The notes below the pieces were generated by a model. That model ran no database searches. It was not told the origin of the DNA and was given only the letters and a program-made list of their open reading frames with translations. The translations under genes were made by a program, and so were the position numbers. From an uncultured Clostridium sp. (GTDB taxonomy: Bacteria > Bacillota > Clostridia > TANB77 > CAG-508): DNA of 64,000 nucleotides. Numbering within the stretch: the first letter of the stretch is position 1; every line of letters begins with the position of its first letter. Where the stretch lies: positions 1 to 64,000 of the forward strand of contig USDL01000002.1 in the NCBI GenBank assembly GCA_900553365.1, in the 5' to 3' direction. Shown here piece by piece: positions 29,316-38,838 of this stretch.

Positions 29316-30461
29316 TTAGATTATTTCTCCAACTTCTGGGATTTGAGATGTTAGAGAAACTACAGCACGAAGCCCAAGCTCATTGTCGCGCACATAGCCA
29401 TCAGAGCGGAAGGCGCCGCCGCAAGAGTACGCAATGCCTCCACGCACAGCCCCTGGGCCAAAGATAGCATAACCGCGATTAGCATACGCACTGACACCAC
29501 GAGAAGCCAGCCAATATGTTGTATTTGATGCTAGAATTAAATTTTTTCTTGCGTCTGTTACTTCTGTTGACGAAATACTATAAAAATATCCATCTAATAG
29601 ATATTCTCCTAGTGCTGCCTCTGTGTCTCTTCCATCTGGTGTTTGATGATTATCTTTTATTGCGTTCCATATTTCTTCTGGTAAGTTAATTAGTTTTGTT
29701 GTTATATTATTTGCTGTTTGTATTTTTCCGCTTTTATCATAATATATTCCTTTTGGATTTGTGTAGCCTAAGCAATTATTTACATCCTCTATCGTCATGC
29801 CTCTTGCATCTTTTCCGTATAATTCTCTACACATTCTATTTATTTCTGTTGGTCCATTGTTGTATGCTGCTGCTCCATATAGCACTATCTTTTTTGTTGT
29901 TGGTTTTAGTGTTGTTAATAATAATGTTTCATTTGTTCCGCTTTCGTTTACATCTTTTGCTCCTAATACTACCCATTTTGTTTCTGCATCTTTATTTATT
30001 GTTTGTTCTCCATCTGTTCCAAAATCTGCTGCTGTTAAGTTTCCATCTGCAATTCCTTGCTTTACTCCACTCATATCTCCTGATATTTTAGAACTTCCTG
30101 TTCCTGTTTTTGTGTAATTTAATTGTTGCCCTATTGTTACTGTTCTTCCTTCTGGTTTTGCTCCATTTTCTGTACATTGGTTACATTTACATGTTAAGTT
30201 ATCTCCTGTTCTTACCCAATTATGTATTTCTTCTACTATTTTTGCGTCTTTCATATAATCTTCTAATGTTTTTCCATTTCCTATGCTTGGATTATATCTT
30301 TCTTCCTCTGCTATTGCATTTTTATATGCATCCCCTATTTTCTCTGCGTGGCCTATTAAGTCACTATTTACTATTACATTCACACTTACTGCCACTAGTA
30401 TTAGCATTACTACTATTGTTATTATTAACGCTACTAACGTTATACCTTTGTCTCTTCTCAT
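29316..30461 (-). CDS. Pilin-like surface protein with a GC-rich C-terminal module
   Basis: 381 residues from ATG 30461 (AAGGAGAG upstream; the longer upstream frame lacks a site). A type IV prepilin-like N-terminus (RRDKGITLVALIITIVVMLI) with cleavage expected after Gly. The large middle part is AT-rich and Asn/Thr-rich. The C-terminus (YWLASRGVSAYANRGYAIF to ELGLRAVVSL) resembles the WLAS...VRPVVSL module seen at the end of many Clostridia surface proteins and of lectin-like domains. The bases coding for this module (about 29370-29515) are strikingly GC-rich compared with the rest, suggesting separate origin or a diversified region. A long folded leader precedes it. Confidence 0.75.
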   Translation of the reverse strand: MRRDKGITLVALIITIVVMLILVAVSVNVIVNSDLIGHAEKIGDAYKNAIAEEERYNPSIGNGKTLEDYMKDAKIVEEIHNWVRTGDNLTCKCNQCTENGAKPEGRTVTIGQQLNYTKTGTGSSKISGDMSGVKQGIADGNLTAADFGTDGEQTINKDAETKWVVLGAKDVNESGTNETLLLTTLKPTTKKIVLYGAAAYNNGPTEINRMCRELYGKDARGMTIEDVNNCLGYTNPKGIYYDKSGKIQTANNITTKLINLPEEIWNAIKDNHQTPDGRDTEAALGEYLLDGYFYSISSTEVTDARKNLILASNTTYWLASRGVSAYANRGYAIFGPGAVRGGIAYSCGGAFRSDGYVRDNELGLRAVVSLTSQIPEVGEII

Positions 30462-30531
30462 TTTCAACTCTCTCCTTCTTTTATTTTTTCTTTCTAGTCC
30501 GCCAAATCTCGTCGGAGTTTTGTATTTATTT

Positions 30532-30730
30532 AAAATCGAACCCACGTTTGATACGCCTACGATGTTTTTCGGGGGTCTTCGATTTTTTTCTAAATACAAA
30601 AGCTCCTGCGTTTGGCTACTTTGTGCTTGTTTTTATATATTTATTTCGAAAATGAAAAGTCAATGAGGCTTCTGGCACCTTAAGGGAATACCCGTTTCTT
30701 CTGCGGCTAAGACCCTCGTGCCTTGACTTT
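30532..30730 (-). ncRNA. Structured leader of the pilin-like gene
   Basis: Two stem-closed domains on the minus strand. Domain 1 (30730-30656) is closed by AAAGTCAA/TTGACTTT with inner GGCAC/GTGCC; GAGG and CCTC can pair across it, forming a possible pseudoknot. Domain 2 (30586-30532) is closed by AAAATCGAA/TTCGATTTT with an inner ACCC/GGGT. This looks like a riboswitch or attenuator, but I cannot match it to a known class. It ends about 70 bases before the start codon. Confidence 0.5.
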
Positions 30731-31000
30731 CCATTTGAGAAAAAATATATAAATACACTTAAAATTAATTTTTTGCATGCAAAAAAGAGACAGACCTATC
30801 CATCTCTTGCGTACAACTTTAATAAAGCATAAAAATTTATGCTTGGTTTATTTTTTAGATTATAGCTCTCTCTCTCTCTCTCTCTCTCTCTACAGTATCA
30901 AAGGTTTTAACCATTGTTTGTTCCATGAACTCTCTCCTTTGTTTCCCAGTATATACTTTCACAAATATATACCATATTTTACTTTAATTTATTTTATAAT
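30731..31000. other. Intergenic region with a (CT)13 microsatellite
   Basis: No gene seen. It holds an AAGCATAA/TTATGCTT hairpin (about 30824-30843), thirteen CT units at 30866-30891, and AT-rich sequence likely to contain the promoter of the pilin-like gene; no convincing -35/-10 pair could be chosen. Confidence 0.5.
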
Positions 31001-31005
31001 AAAAA

Positions 31006-31039
31006 ATTACAAATTGCAACCATTTTTGCAATTTGTAAT
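31006..31039 (-). terminator. Terminator of the holA operon
   Basis: ATTACAAATTGCAA (31006-31019) pairs perfectly with TTGCAATTTGTAAT (31026-31039), followed on the minus strand by six T. Lies 43 bases after the holA stop. Confidence 0.85.
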
Positions 31040-31081
31040 ATAATTGTAATATTTAACCTCTCTTCCTCTATTTCCCTCACC

Positions 31082-32122
31082 TTAAATCATACATAATATT
31101 GCTTCTAAACCTATATTTACATCAATTTTTCCCTGCTTACTTCTATAATCTAAATCTATTAACTCTTGCAATATATTTCTCAATTCATTCTTTTTAAAAT
31201 AACTTGCCTGCCTTTTGTATTTTGTAATCAAAAACATTTGATTTGGCTTTAAACTTAAAGCCTCTGCCACATTTACCCTATATTCATCCGCCAATATTGT
31301 TAAATAAATCTTCTTCAAATGATTATATAATGTTATTAAAATTTTCTGTATTGGCTCCTTATTATAAAGTAACTCTTTTAATATTTGCAAAGCTTCTTTT
31401 ATTCTTTTTTGGCCTAAATTATCTGTTAAATCAAATATTACAGAGTCCAGCTCTTTTATTGATAGTTTGTCTATTGCTTCTGTTGATATTGTTCCATTTT
31501 CCCCCGCATACTCAATTAGTTTTCTAATTTCATTTATTAGGTTTAACATACTTGTTCCACAAGTTTCAATAAAATAATTCACTGTTTCATCATCAATATT
31601 TACTTTATACGCATTACATATTGCTTTAACTCTTTTTGATATTTGAGCTGGCTTTAATTTCTCAGCATCACAAACAGTTCCTATGCTCTGCAATGTTTTT
31701 TGTAATTCATTTGCCGCAACTTCCTGCTCTACAAACACAATTACATTTGATTCCTTTATCGTATCTGCATTTTCCTTTAGATATATTGCAATTTTCTCTT
31801 GTAATGTTAGACTTTTTTGAGTTTTCTTAATTGTTTTTTCTTCCTTCTTTTTCCCTCGAGTTTCCTTCTTAAATAGTCCAGAATTTTTTACTATAATCAA
31901 TTTGTTAGGATAACCAAATGCCGGTGTTTCAATATCTTGTATTAGTTTTTCTACATTTTTATCATCTATTTGAATATAATTTATTCCATTAACTAACTCA
32001 CCAAAATTTTTCTTTATTTTTTTTACACATTGTTCAATCAAATATTGCTCTTCGCCATATAACAGGTATATATTATCTGTTTTACCTGTTTTTAAATTTC
32101 TTTCAAGTTCCTCTATTTGCAT
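31082..32122 (-). CDS. holA: DNA polymerase III delta subunit
   Basis: 346 residues. N-terminal AAA-like fold without Walker A (NIYLLYGEEQYLIEQCVKKI), AFGYPNKLIIVKNSG, then the helical collar domain (DSVIFDLTDNLGQKRIKEAL). Opens the sliding clamp as part of the clamp loader. Length and pattern fit HolA. Confidence 0.9.
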   Translation of the reverse strand: MQIEELERNLKTGKTDNIYLLYGEEQYLIEQCVKKIKKNFGELVNGINYIQIDDKNVEKLIQDIETPAFGYPNKLIIVKNSGLFKKETRGKKKEEKTIKKTQKSLTLQEKIAIYLKENADTIKESNVIVFVEQEVAANELQKTLQSIGTVCDAEKLKPAQISKRVKAICNAYKVNIDDETVNYFIETCGTSMLNLINEIRKLIEYAGENGTISTEAIDKLSIKELDSVIFDLTDNLGQKRIKEALQILKELLYNKEPIQKILITLYNHLKKIYLTILADEYRVNVAEALSLKPNQMFLITKYKRQASYFKKNELRNILQELIDLDYRSKQGKIDVNIGLEAILCMI

Positions 32123-32144
32123 ACTTTCTTTTTCCTTTATTTAA

Positions 32145-32630
32145 CTATAGTTTTTGCGAAAATTTAGCTGAGTGTGCATGGCATATTGCAGCTGCCATGC
32201 TATCTGTTGTATCATCTAACTTTGGTAACTTTTCTACATTTAGTATTGTTTTTACCATCTTTTGTACTTGTATTTTATCTGCTCTTCCATATCCTGCTAC
32301 TGCTTGTTTTATTTGAAGTGGCGTATACTCATAAGTTGGAATGTTTTTCTTGCATCCCACTGTTAGTATTATACCTCTTGCTTGTGCAACATTTATAGCA
32401 GTTTTTTGGTTGTTATTAAAGAACAACTCTTCCACTGATATGGCATCTGGCTTGTACTCATCAATAATCATTCCAATATCATCAAATATTTTTGTAAGCC
32501 TTAGTGGAAATGAAACTCCTGCATTTGTTGTTACTGCACCTGAATCTATTAATTTGAACTTGTTTCCAACATAATCTATTATACTGTATCCAGTTATTGC
32601 ATACCCTGGGTCTATGCCTAGTATTCTCAT
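32145..32630 (-). CDS. ruvC: Holliday junction resolvase RuvC
   Basis: 161 residues with the catalytic acids in place: GIDPGYAITGY (Asp7 region), SVEELFFNNNQKTA, and the C-terminal DDTTDSMAAAICHAH. Cuts Holliday junctions with RuvAB; ruvAB are not in the window. Confidence 0.96.
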   Translation of the reverse strand: MRILGIDPGYAITGYSIIDYVGNKFKLIDSGAVTTNAGVSFPLRLTKIFDDIGMIIDEYKPDAISVEELFFNNNQKTAINVAQARGIILTVGCKKNIPTYEYTPLQIKQAVAGYGRADKIQVQKMVKTILNVEKLPKLDDTTDSMAAAICHAHSAKFSQKL

Positions 32631-32645
32631 TGTTTTTCTCCTTAT

Positions 32646-34689
32646 TTAGTTTTCGTATATTATTCTAAATATTTCTGCTACGCTCCAAGCCTGAGCTACT
32701 GCACCCTTAGGCAAATATGGTTTTCTTGAATCATATAATTCACTTATTTGTCCTATGCAGCCTCTCTCGCTTATTTCTTTCAAGAATGTATTTTTTGTTT
32801 GTTCTCTAAAGTCTTGAATTTTTTGTTTTAATTCTTCTTTGTTCTTTTTGTTTTTCTCTTCTTTTAGCATATTTTTTAAGCCATCATAATATATTCCTAA
32901 AAGCCATGGCCATGTTATTCCTTGGTGATAGCTTGAATCTCTTCTAAAGGAATCTCCCTCATAAGTATCTACATATCCTTTTTCACCTTTTGCTAATGTT
33001 TTTAATCCATACTTGTTTAATAATTTCTTTTCAACAACACTCATCATATTTTTGGCATTTTCTGAATTTGGCTCTAATACTGGATAAGTTAGAGCTATAC
33101 TAAACAACTGATTTGGTCTTACTTTGTCATCTCCTATAACATCATAAAGGCACTTTTTCTTTGGATTAAAAAACTTCTCTTCAAATGATTTTTTGCATGT
33201 TTCAGCCATTTTTTCATAAATTTTTGCTTCCTTCTTGTCTCCAAATTTCTTGCATAATTCTTCCATTATTTTTAAGCTATTATACCATAGGCTGTTTACT
33301 TCAACGGCCTTACCGTTTCTAGGGGTAAAGCAATGTCCTTCATATTTTGCATCCATCCAGGTGTTTTGAGTATATTCTGTACCAGATGAAATTAATCCGT
33401 CTTCATCTAAGAAAATATTGTTATTATCTATGTCTATTCCTTTTGAATAGTTATCTATTATAGATTTTAATTTTGTATAAATACTTTGTTTTATAAATTC
33501 ATAATCACCTGTATATTTTAAGTATTTATGTACTTGTTCAAATAGAAGTAGTGAACTGTCTACACTGTTATATAAAGGTCTATTATCATAACCTGAATAT
33601 CCATTTGGTACTAAGCCAAATTTTATATCTCTGGTAAGAGTTAATAGCACTTCTTTTGCAATATTATATCTATTAGTTTTTAATAAAAGTCCTTCATATG
33701 CAATTAATGCGTCTCTTCCCCAATCCAAAAACCATGGATAACCTGCAATTATTGTATGGTAACCAAAACTTGGTCTAAAAGCAACAAAATTATCTATTGC
33801 TATGCAAAATGCCTTTAAGTTTTTCAATTCTTCTAGTCTTTCTTTTGAGGCTTTTGTAATGTCCTCTTTTGCATCTATAAAGTCTGTTTTATACATTAAT
33901 TCATTTATTCTTATTATTTCTTTATTTATAACTGTTCTTGCATTTATTTCCTCTATGTTTTCTTCTAAAGAGCATATAAAGCTAACTTCTGTACCGAGAG
34001 TTTTCTTCTAGCTCTATCTCATATCTTCCTGGTACTGCATGATTTTCTTCTGGGAAGAAACCTCTTTTTTCTTCCTCTGTGTAATACATATTGAAAAAGG
34101 TATCATTAAAATGTTGTATGTATTTGCCTTTTGACATATACAAATACACAGGGTTGTTTGAATTTTCATCAATATTTAATTTAACTTTTAAATTTTTGAT
34201 TTCTTGTTTTATATTAAACTCATGGTTTGTGCTCATTGTATGGAAGTCTCTAAAATTTACTATTGGAGTTACTGTAAATTTTGCTTTTGGTCCTTCATTT
34301 TTTATTTTATACAATACACAAACTGTGTTTTTGCCATATTCCATACATATAATCTTATAGATTTTTACATTTCCAACTTTATATGTAAAAACTGGCATAT
34401 ATTCTTTTTCAAAACTTTCTAAATATTTATAACCATCGGATATGTAATTTTTACATATATTTGAGTATAGATTATATTTTTTCCCTTCAATTTCAATACT
34501 TTCATCAATTTTAGATAGAATTACAAATCTTCTGGCCGGTGGTGTTAATGGTGCTACTAGTAAGCCATGGTATTTTCTTGTATTAATACCTAAAACCGTA
34601 GATGAAGCATATCCACCTATTCCATTTGTTATAAGCCATTCTTTAGTTATTCCGTCTTTTAGCTCTAATTGTTCTTTTTCTAATTTCAT
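32646..34689 (-). CDS. Glycogen debranching enzyme-like amylo-alpha-1,6-glucosidase, with a CGG +1 shift site
   Basis: 680 residues when joined: an N-terminal beta-sandwich domain (WLITNGIGGYASSTVLGINT, KYHGLLVAP) and a C-terminal (alpha/alpha)6 barrel of the GDE_C type (GYPWFLDWGRDALIAYEGLL, and GITWPWLLGIYYDG). The frame from ATG 34689 runs 231 codons to TCT, then CGG (33996-33994). Skipping the C yields ENSGTEVSFICSLEENIEE and continues to 32646; without it the ribosome reads only four more codons. The break lies between the two domains but each half alone would lack the other. Removes branch points from storage glucans. Confidence 0.85.
33994..33996 (-). other. CGG +1 recoding site in the debranching enzyme (TCT-C-GGT)
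   Basis: In-frame codon 232 is CGG, followed by T. Dropping C joins the N-terminal sandwich to the catalytic barrel via Ser-Gly-Thr-Glu-Val. Confidence 0.72.
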
Positions 34690-34737
34690 TAGTTTTTTCC
34701 TCCTTCAAAATGCTTTTCCTTTGCTATTTTGATATAG

Positions 34738-36240
34738 TTATTTACTATATTTTTTACCTTTATTAGCCTTCATTTCTTTCAAAAATTTTTCCTTTTCGTT
34801 TTTTTCTTCTTCGTCAGTCATTTTCTTTGCTTTTTCATATATTTTCTTATTTATGTTTGTTGTTTGCTCGCTTTCTCTTATTGATTCTATTCTATCTTGA
34901 TATTTACTGCTAAATTTGCTTTTACCTCTTACCACTTTTTCCTTTGTATGTTTTGGTTTTCTTTTCATTTTGTATTTTTTCTTTGCTTCTTTCAATTTTG
35001 CATTTAATAGTACAAATCTTTCATCTGTTTTCTTATCTTTAAATTTTAAATCATTAACAATTATTTCTATTATTTGTTTTGCAATTAAATCTGGATTATG
35101 TCTAATAAATTCGCCTTCTGTGCATGATACATCTGCTTTTAATAAGTTCACACCCTTAATATTTTGCTTATCAATCTCTACTAAGCTTGCTCCTGCTTTG
35201 TTATATTTTCTTAATATTTCTGGTACAATATCTCCATTATCACAGATACAATAATCAATTATTTTATTTCCTGTATGGTCTATAATTGCTTGTATATGAT
35301 TTGATAATGCATAATCATCTGTATGTCCACTTTCTGTCATAATATTTGCAACGTAAATTTTATATGCTTTGCTTTCTCTAATTGTTTTTGCAACATTTTT
35401 TATTAATAAATTTGGAATTACACTTGTATACAATGAACCTGGTGCTATTACTATTGCATCAGCATCTTTTATTGCTTCAACAATTCCTGGTGTTGTCCTA
35501 CAATTTGTTGGTTTAATAAACACTCTGTTTATTTTTGTAACTTTATTTGTTGTTATTGCAGAAATTTTTTCTTTTTCTTCTATAACGGTTCCATCTTCAA
35601 GTTCAACGCAAATACGCATTTCATCTAAAGTTGCAGGTAGCACCTTGCCTACCATAGCAAGTACACTGTTGCTCTTTTCAATTCCTTTTGCTAAATCCTT
35701 GTTTAATTTTTCCATTGCTTCTAAATATGTATCACCAAAAGTATTATCTCTATTAGGTAAGTTCATTAATTTTTCCATTTCATTACTATCTTTTGCTAAT
35801 GCAATTATACTATTTCTTATATCATCTGTTGGTTTTCTTTTTGTATGGTTTCCATAACTAGATACTGTAACAATAGCTGTTAAATTATTTGTATAATTTT
35901 TTAAACCTTTAAGTACTCTATTTAATCCAGCCCCTCCACCTATTACTACTATTTTAGGTCCCTTATCTTTTGTGTCTCCTAATTCTCGTATATTTTTAGC
36001 ATCTTGTAAAACAGCAAGTTCTAATGTTCTTTTTTGTATGAATACTAAACCTACTGTAAATGCAGTAATACCGACTACAAATGTTACTACTATTCTTATT
36101 AAATCTGTTAATACTAATGGATCTTTTGATGCTATTATTTGTGAAAATCCATAACACGCAAGTAACATACCTAAAATCATTAATACTATCCATCTTTTAA
36201 TTTTTGTACTATTTTTTAGCCATCCAAAAAAACTTTTCAT
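34738..36240 (-). CDS. yvcK: YvcK/CofD-like gluconeogenesis factor with membrane anchor
   Basis: 500 residues. Two N-terminal membrane helices (about 17-35 and 45-68), then the YvcK core (KIVVIGGGAGLNRVLKGLKNY, VTVSSYGNHTKRKPTDDIRN, IVIAPGSLYTSVIPNLL), then a long basic Lys/Arg-rich tail (about 420-500). YvcK binds UDP-GlcNAc-type ligands and supports cell-wall synthesis on gluconeogenic carbon. The membrane anchor and basic tail are additions to the B. subtilis-type protein. Confidence 0.88.
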   Translation of the reverse strand: MKSFFGWLKNSTKIKRWIVLMILGMLLACYGFSQIIASKDPLVLTDLIRIVVTFVVGITAFTVGLVFIQKRTLELAVLQDAKNIRELGDTKDKGPKIVVIGGGAGLNRVLKGLKNYTNNLTAIVTVSSYGNHTKRKPTDDIRNSIIALAKDSNEMEKLMNLPNRDNTFGDTYLEAMEKLNKDLAKGIEKSNSVLAMVGKVLPATLDEMRICVELEDGTVIEEKEKISAITTNKVTKINRVFIKPTNCRTTPGIVEAIKDADAIVIAPGSLYTSVIPNLLIKNVAKTIRESKAYKIYVANIMTESGHTDDYALSNHIQAIIDHTGNKIIDYCICDNGDIVPEILRKYNKAGASLVEIDKQNIKGVNLLKADVSCTEGEFIRHNPDLIAKQIIEIIVNDLKFKDKKTDERFVLLNAKLKEAKKKYKMKRKPKHTKEKVVRGKSKFSSKYQDRIESIRESEQTTNINKKIYEKAKKMTDEEEKNEKEKFLKEMKANKGKKYSK

Positions 36241-36243
36241 TTT

Positions 36244-37143
36244 TTATTCACCTATTACCTTTATTTCTAATTCTAAATTTATATTATATTTTTCATGTAC
36301 AGTATTTTTTATGTATTCAATAAGCTGAATAACATCTTGTGCCGTAGCATTTCCTTTGTTTACTATAAATCCAGCATGTAAATCTGAAATATAAGCATCT
36401 CCAATATTATATCCCTTTAATCCGCATTTGTCTATAACTTCAGCTGCAATATATTCATTTTTTCTTTTAAAAACGCTTCCTGCATTTGGAAAATTTATAG
36501 GCTGTTTATCTTTTCTTTTTGCTGATAATTCATCCATTTTAGCTTTTATTATATCTTTATTTTCTTTCTTTAGTTTCATTTTTGCAGAAATAATTATATC
36601 ATCTGTGTTATTAAATCTGCTATTTCTATATGAAAAATTTTGATCCTCATTAGACACTGTATGTACTTGTAAATTATTATCCAAGTATGTAGTAAAGTCA
36701 ACTACATCTTTAAACTCACCCCCATAAGCACCTGCATTGATTTTTATTGCACCACCTAAAGTTCCCGGAATTCCACTTGCAAACTCCAAACCAGATAAAC
36801 CATTTTCATAAGCTTTTCTAGCTAACACTGGTATTGGTACACCTGCACCAGCTTCAATTTCATCCTCATTTATTGTTAAATCTTTAAAATCCAACTTTAT
36901 TGTCAAGCCTCTAATTCCATTATCCTTAATAAGCAAATTTGAACCATTGCCAATGCACGTTACAGGAATATCAAGCTCTTTGGCAAATTTTAAAACGGCT
37001 TTTAATTCTTCTACACTCTCTATTATAATGAAAAAATCCGCAGGGCCTCCTATTTTAAAGGAAGTATGCTTTTTCATCATTTCATTTTGAAAAATTCTAT
37101 TTTTATCAATTATTTCTACTAATTTACTATGTATATCCTTCAT
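36244..37143 (-). CDS. murB: UDP-N-acetylenolpyruvoylglucosamine reductase
   Basis: 299 residues from the ATG at 37143, six bases after GGAG. FAD-binding GNGSNLLIKDNGIRG, the FASGIPGTLGGAIKINAGAYGG-type signature (SGIPGTLGGAIKINAGAYG), YRNSRF, and PINFPNAGSVFK with the catalytic Ser. Makes UDP-MurNAc. Followed by yvcK four bases later. Confidence 0.96.
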   Translation of the reverse strand: MKDIHSKLVEIIDKNRIFQNEMMKKHTSFKIGGPADFFIIIESVEELKAVLKFAKELDIPVTCIGNGSNLLIKDNGIRGLTIKLDFKDLTINEDEIEAGAGVPIPVLARKAYENGLSGLEFASGIPGTLGGAIKINAGAYGGEFKDVVDFTTYLDNNLQVHTVSNEDQNFSYRNSRFNNTDDIIISAKMKLKKENKDIIKAKMDELSAKRKDKQPINFPNAGSVFKRKNEYIAAEVIDKCGLKGYNIGDAYISDLHAGFIVNKGNATAQDVIQLIEYIKNTVHEKYNINLELEIKVIGE

Positions 37144-37239
37144 TTTCATCTCCTATTTTAATAATATTCAAGCTATTGCCATTTTATCATTAATTTTCCA
37201 AAAAGTAAAGTCAGGGAACTTTTATTTTTACACACTTTA

Positions 37240-37248
37240 TGCTATAAT
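37240..37248 (+). promoter_or_regulatory. Extended -10 promoter of the Smr gene
   Basis: TGC followed by TATAAT (37243-37248), 25 bases upstream of the start codon region; the -35 is weak. Confidence 0.5.
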
Positions 37249-37272
37249 ACTTTTAGTTAATGGAGGGTGTTT

Positions 37273-37527
37273 ATGTTAGACGATTTATTAATTCCAGAGG
37301 ATAAACGAGTTACTATAGATTTGCATAATATGGAGCTTAACGAGGCTCGCTATTATTTAGATAAGTTATTTGAAACTTTGCCTGATGATATAATGGAAGT
37401 TGTTATAATACATGGTTATCGTAAAGGACAAGTTTTATTAAATATGGTACGTAAGGAATTCAAACATCCTAGAATAAAACAAAAGGTAATTCCTTTTAAT
37501 AAAGGAACTACCTTGTATTTAGTTTAA
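37273..37527 (+). CDS. Smr-domain protein
   Basis: 84 residues from ATG 37273, after GGAGGG; a GTG at 37267 is less well placed. A bare Smr (small MutS-related) domain: TIDLHNMELNEARYYLDKLF and VVIIHGYRKGQVLLNMVRK (the H-G-x-G-like loop reads HGYRKGQ). Smr domains are nucleases acting on DNA or on mRNA at collided ribosomes. The latter role is interesting in a window full of recoding sites, but that link is only speculation. Converges with the HlyD-like gene, overlapping its last nine bases. Confidence 0.85.
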   Translation: MLDDLLIPEDKRVTIDLHNMELNEARYYLDKLFETLPDDIMEVVIIHGYRKGQVLLNMVRKEFKHPRIKQKVIPFNKGTTLYLV

Positions 37528-38815
37528 ATCTTTGCCAATTTTTTCAATATCTGGATTAGCTAAAATCTCATCATAAATGGTTATTTTTCTCATGTTTTTT
37601 ATTTCTTGTATATTATATCCCATTTCTTTTAGCTCTTCAGTTTTGAAGTTTGTTATTATAGAATATTTGCCATTGTCTTTTACAACTTTCACAAGTATTT
37701 TATTTAAAACTCCGTGATTTTGTTCTAATTACATAGCTTAATCCATTTTCATATATTATGCTTGTGTTTGGAACTCTTAAGCCTGTTTGCTCCCACCATA
37801 TTAACTCTAATGAAATTTTTCTATAGTTAGTTAAGTATTCAACTCCTTGTGTTATTTTCAGTATTATTAATTTATCTTTTTCCTCTTGTTTTATGTATTC
37901 AACTTTCGCTGGTATTACTTGATTTGTTGCCAATCTAATTTTTACTTTATCTCCAATTTGTACATCATTATTTTTTGTTTCAACTGCAATATAACATTCA
38001 AAATTATTTATTATTTTGCCCATTTTATCACTAGTTGTTACTATTTGTCCTGTTGTTAAATTAAGGTCTTCAAGCATTTTACTACTTACATTATCAAAAT
38101 TTTGTGGTGTTAATGTTTCTTCTAACCCATCTACTCTATATGATACAATTCCTCCCATTGGTGCTTTTTCATATTTCGAACTGTTTTTTAGCTCTGTTTC
38201 AAGGTTAATTCTTTCATTTATTAGATTATTAATATATGTTCCTGCTGGACTAAGCTGCCCTGATATTTTAGCTTTTTTTGTGACATAGCTATTAATATCT
38301 GCTTTATATTCTTTTATTTCTTGTAAATTGTTTTTATTTTGTATTCCATTTATTTTATTTTCAATTTGCTTTTCTAGTGCTTTAATATCACTTGAAGGTG
38401 GCTCTATTTGGCCTTCCATTGCTGTTTGTATTTGAATATTCAAATCTTTAATTTTTTGATTTAGTTCTTGTTCATTTGTTGCTTCATATCTAAATACTTC
38501 TTCTCCTACTGAAACTCTTTCGCCATCATTTTTTATTTGTACTAACTTGTTTTGATTTTCGGTGTTTTGTATAACTTTTTCTTCTCTAATTACATAACCT
38601 ATAAGACTTTCTCCTTGTTCTACAGTTCCTTGTTCTACTAAAAATGAATCACTAGGATTTATAGCTAACCTTATTATTTGATATGTACAAAATATTAGGA
38701 TAAATATTATTAAAGATAGCAAAAAAACCTGCATTGCATATTGTTTAAATTTATTTATTTTAATTTTTTTAAGATTTACATCTCTTTGCTTTGGTTTTTC
38801 TTTAATTTGTGCCAT
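37519..38815 (-). CDS. HlyD-family membrane fusion-like protein, extended through a CGG +1 shift site
   Basis: The plain frame from 38815 gives 371 residues: one membrane helix (about 27-48), biotinyl-lipoyl-like and long coiled-coil hairpin (about 120-220), then beta-barrel strands. It ends RTKS-R-SFK stop. Codon 368 there is CGG (37714-37712); skipping its C gives RTKSGVLNKILVKVVKDNGK and 64 more residues to a stop at 37519, for 431 in total. The added tail fills what would otherwise be a 170-base gap and reads as a normal folded end. Adaptor proteins of this kind link inner-membrane exporters to the outside; here in a Gram-positive the partner is unknown. Follows miaA. Confidence 0.75.
37712..37714 (-). 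other. CGG +1 recoding site in the HlyD-like gene (TCA-C-GGA)
   Basis: In-frame codon 368 is CGG, followed by A. Unshifted reading stops four codons later; dropping C adds a 64-residue C-terminus. Confidence 0.7.
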
Positions 38816-38838
38816 CTTCTAAAGTTTTCCTCCTTATA

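Noticed and set aside
29696..30666. Long + strand ORFs opposite the pilin-like gene
   Set aside because: They are antisense shadows of AT-rich coding DNA with no ribosome binding sites and low-complexity Leu/Phe/Ser-rich products.
1658..34689. Frameshifted host genes as pseudogenes
   Set aside because: tsaB, mreB and priA are core functions, the rest of each gene is intact, and random decay would give varied lesions and stops, not one repeated event.
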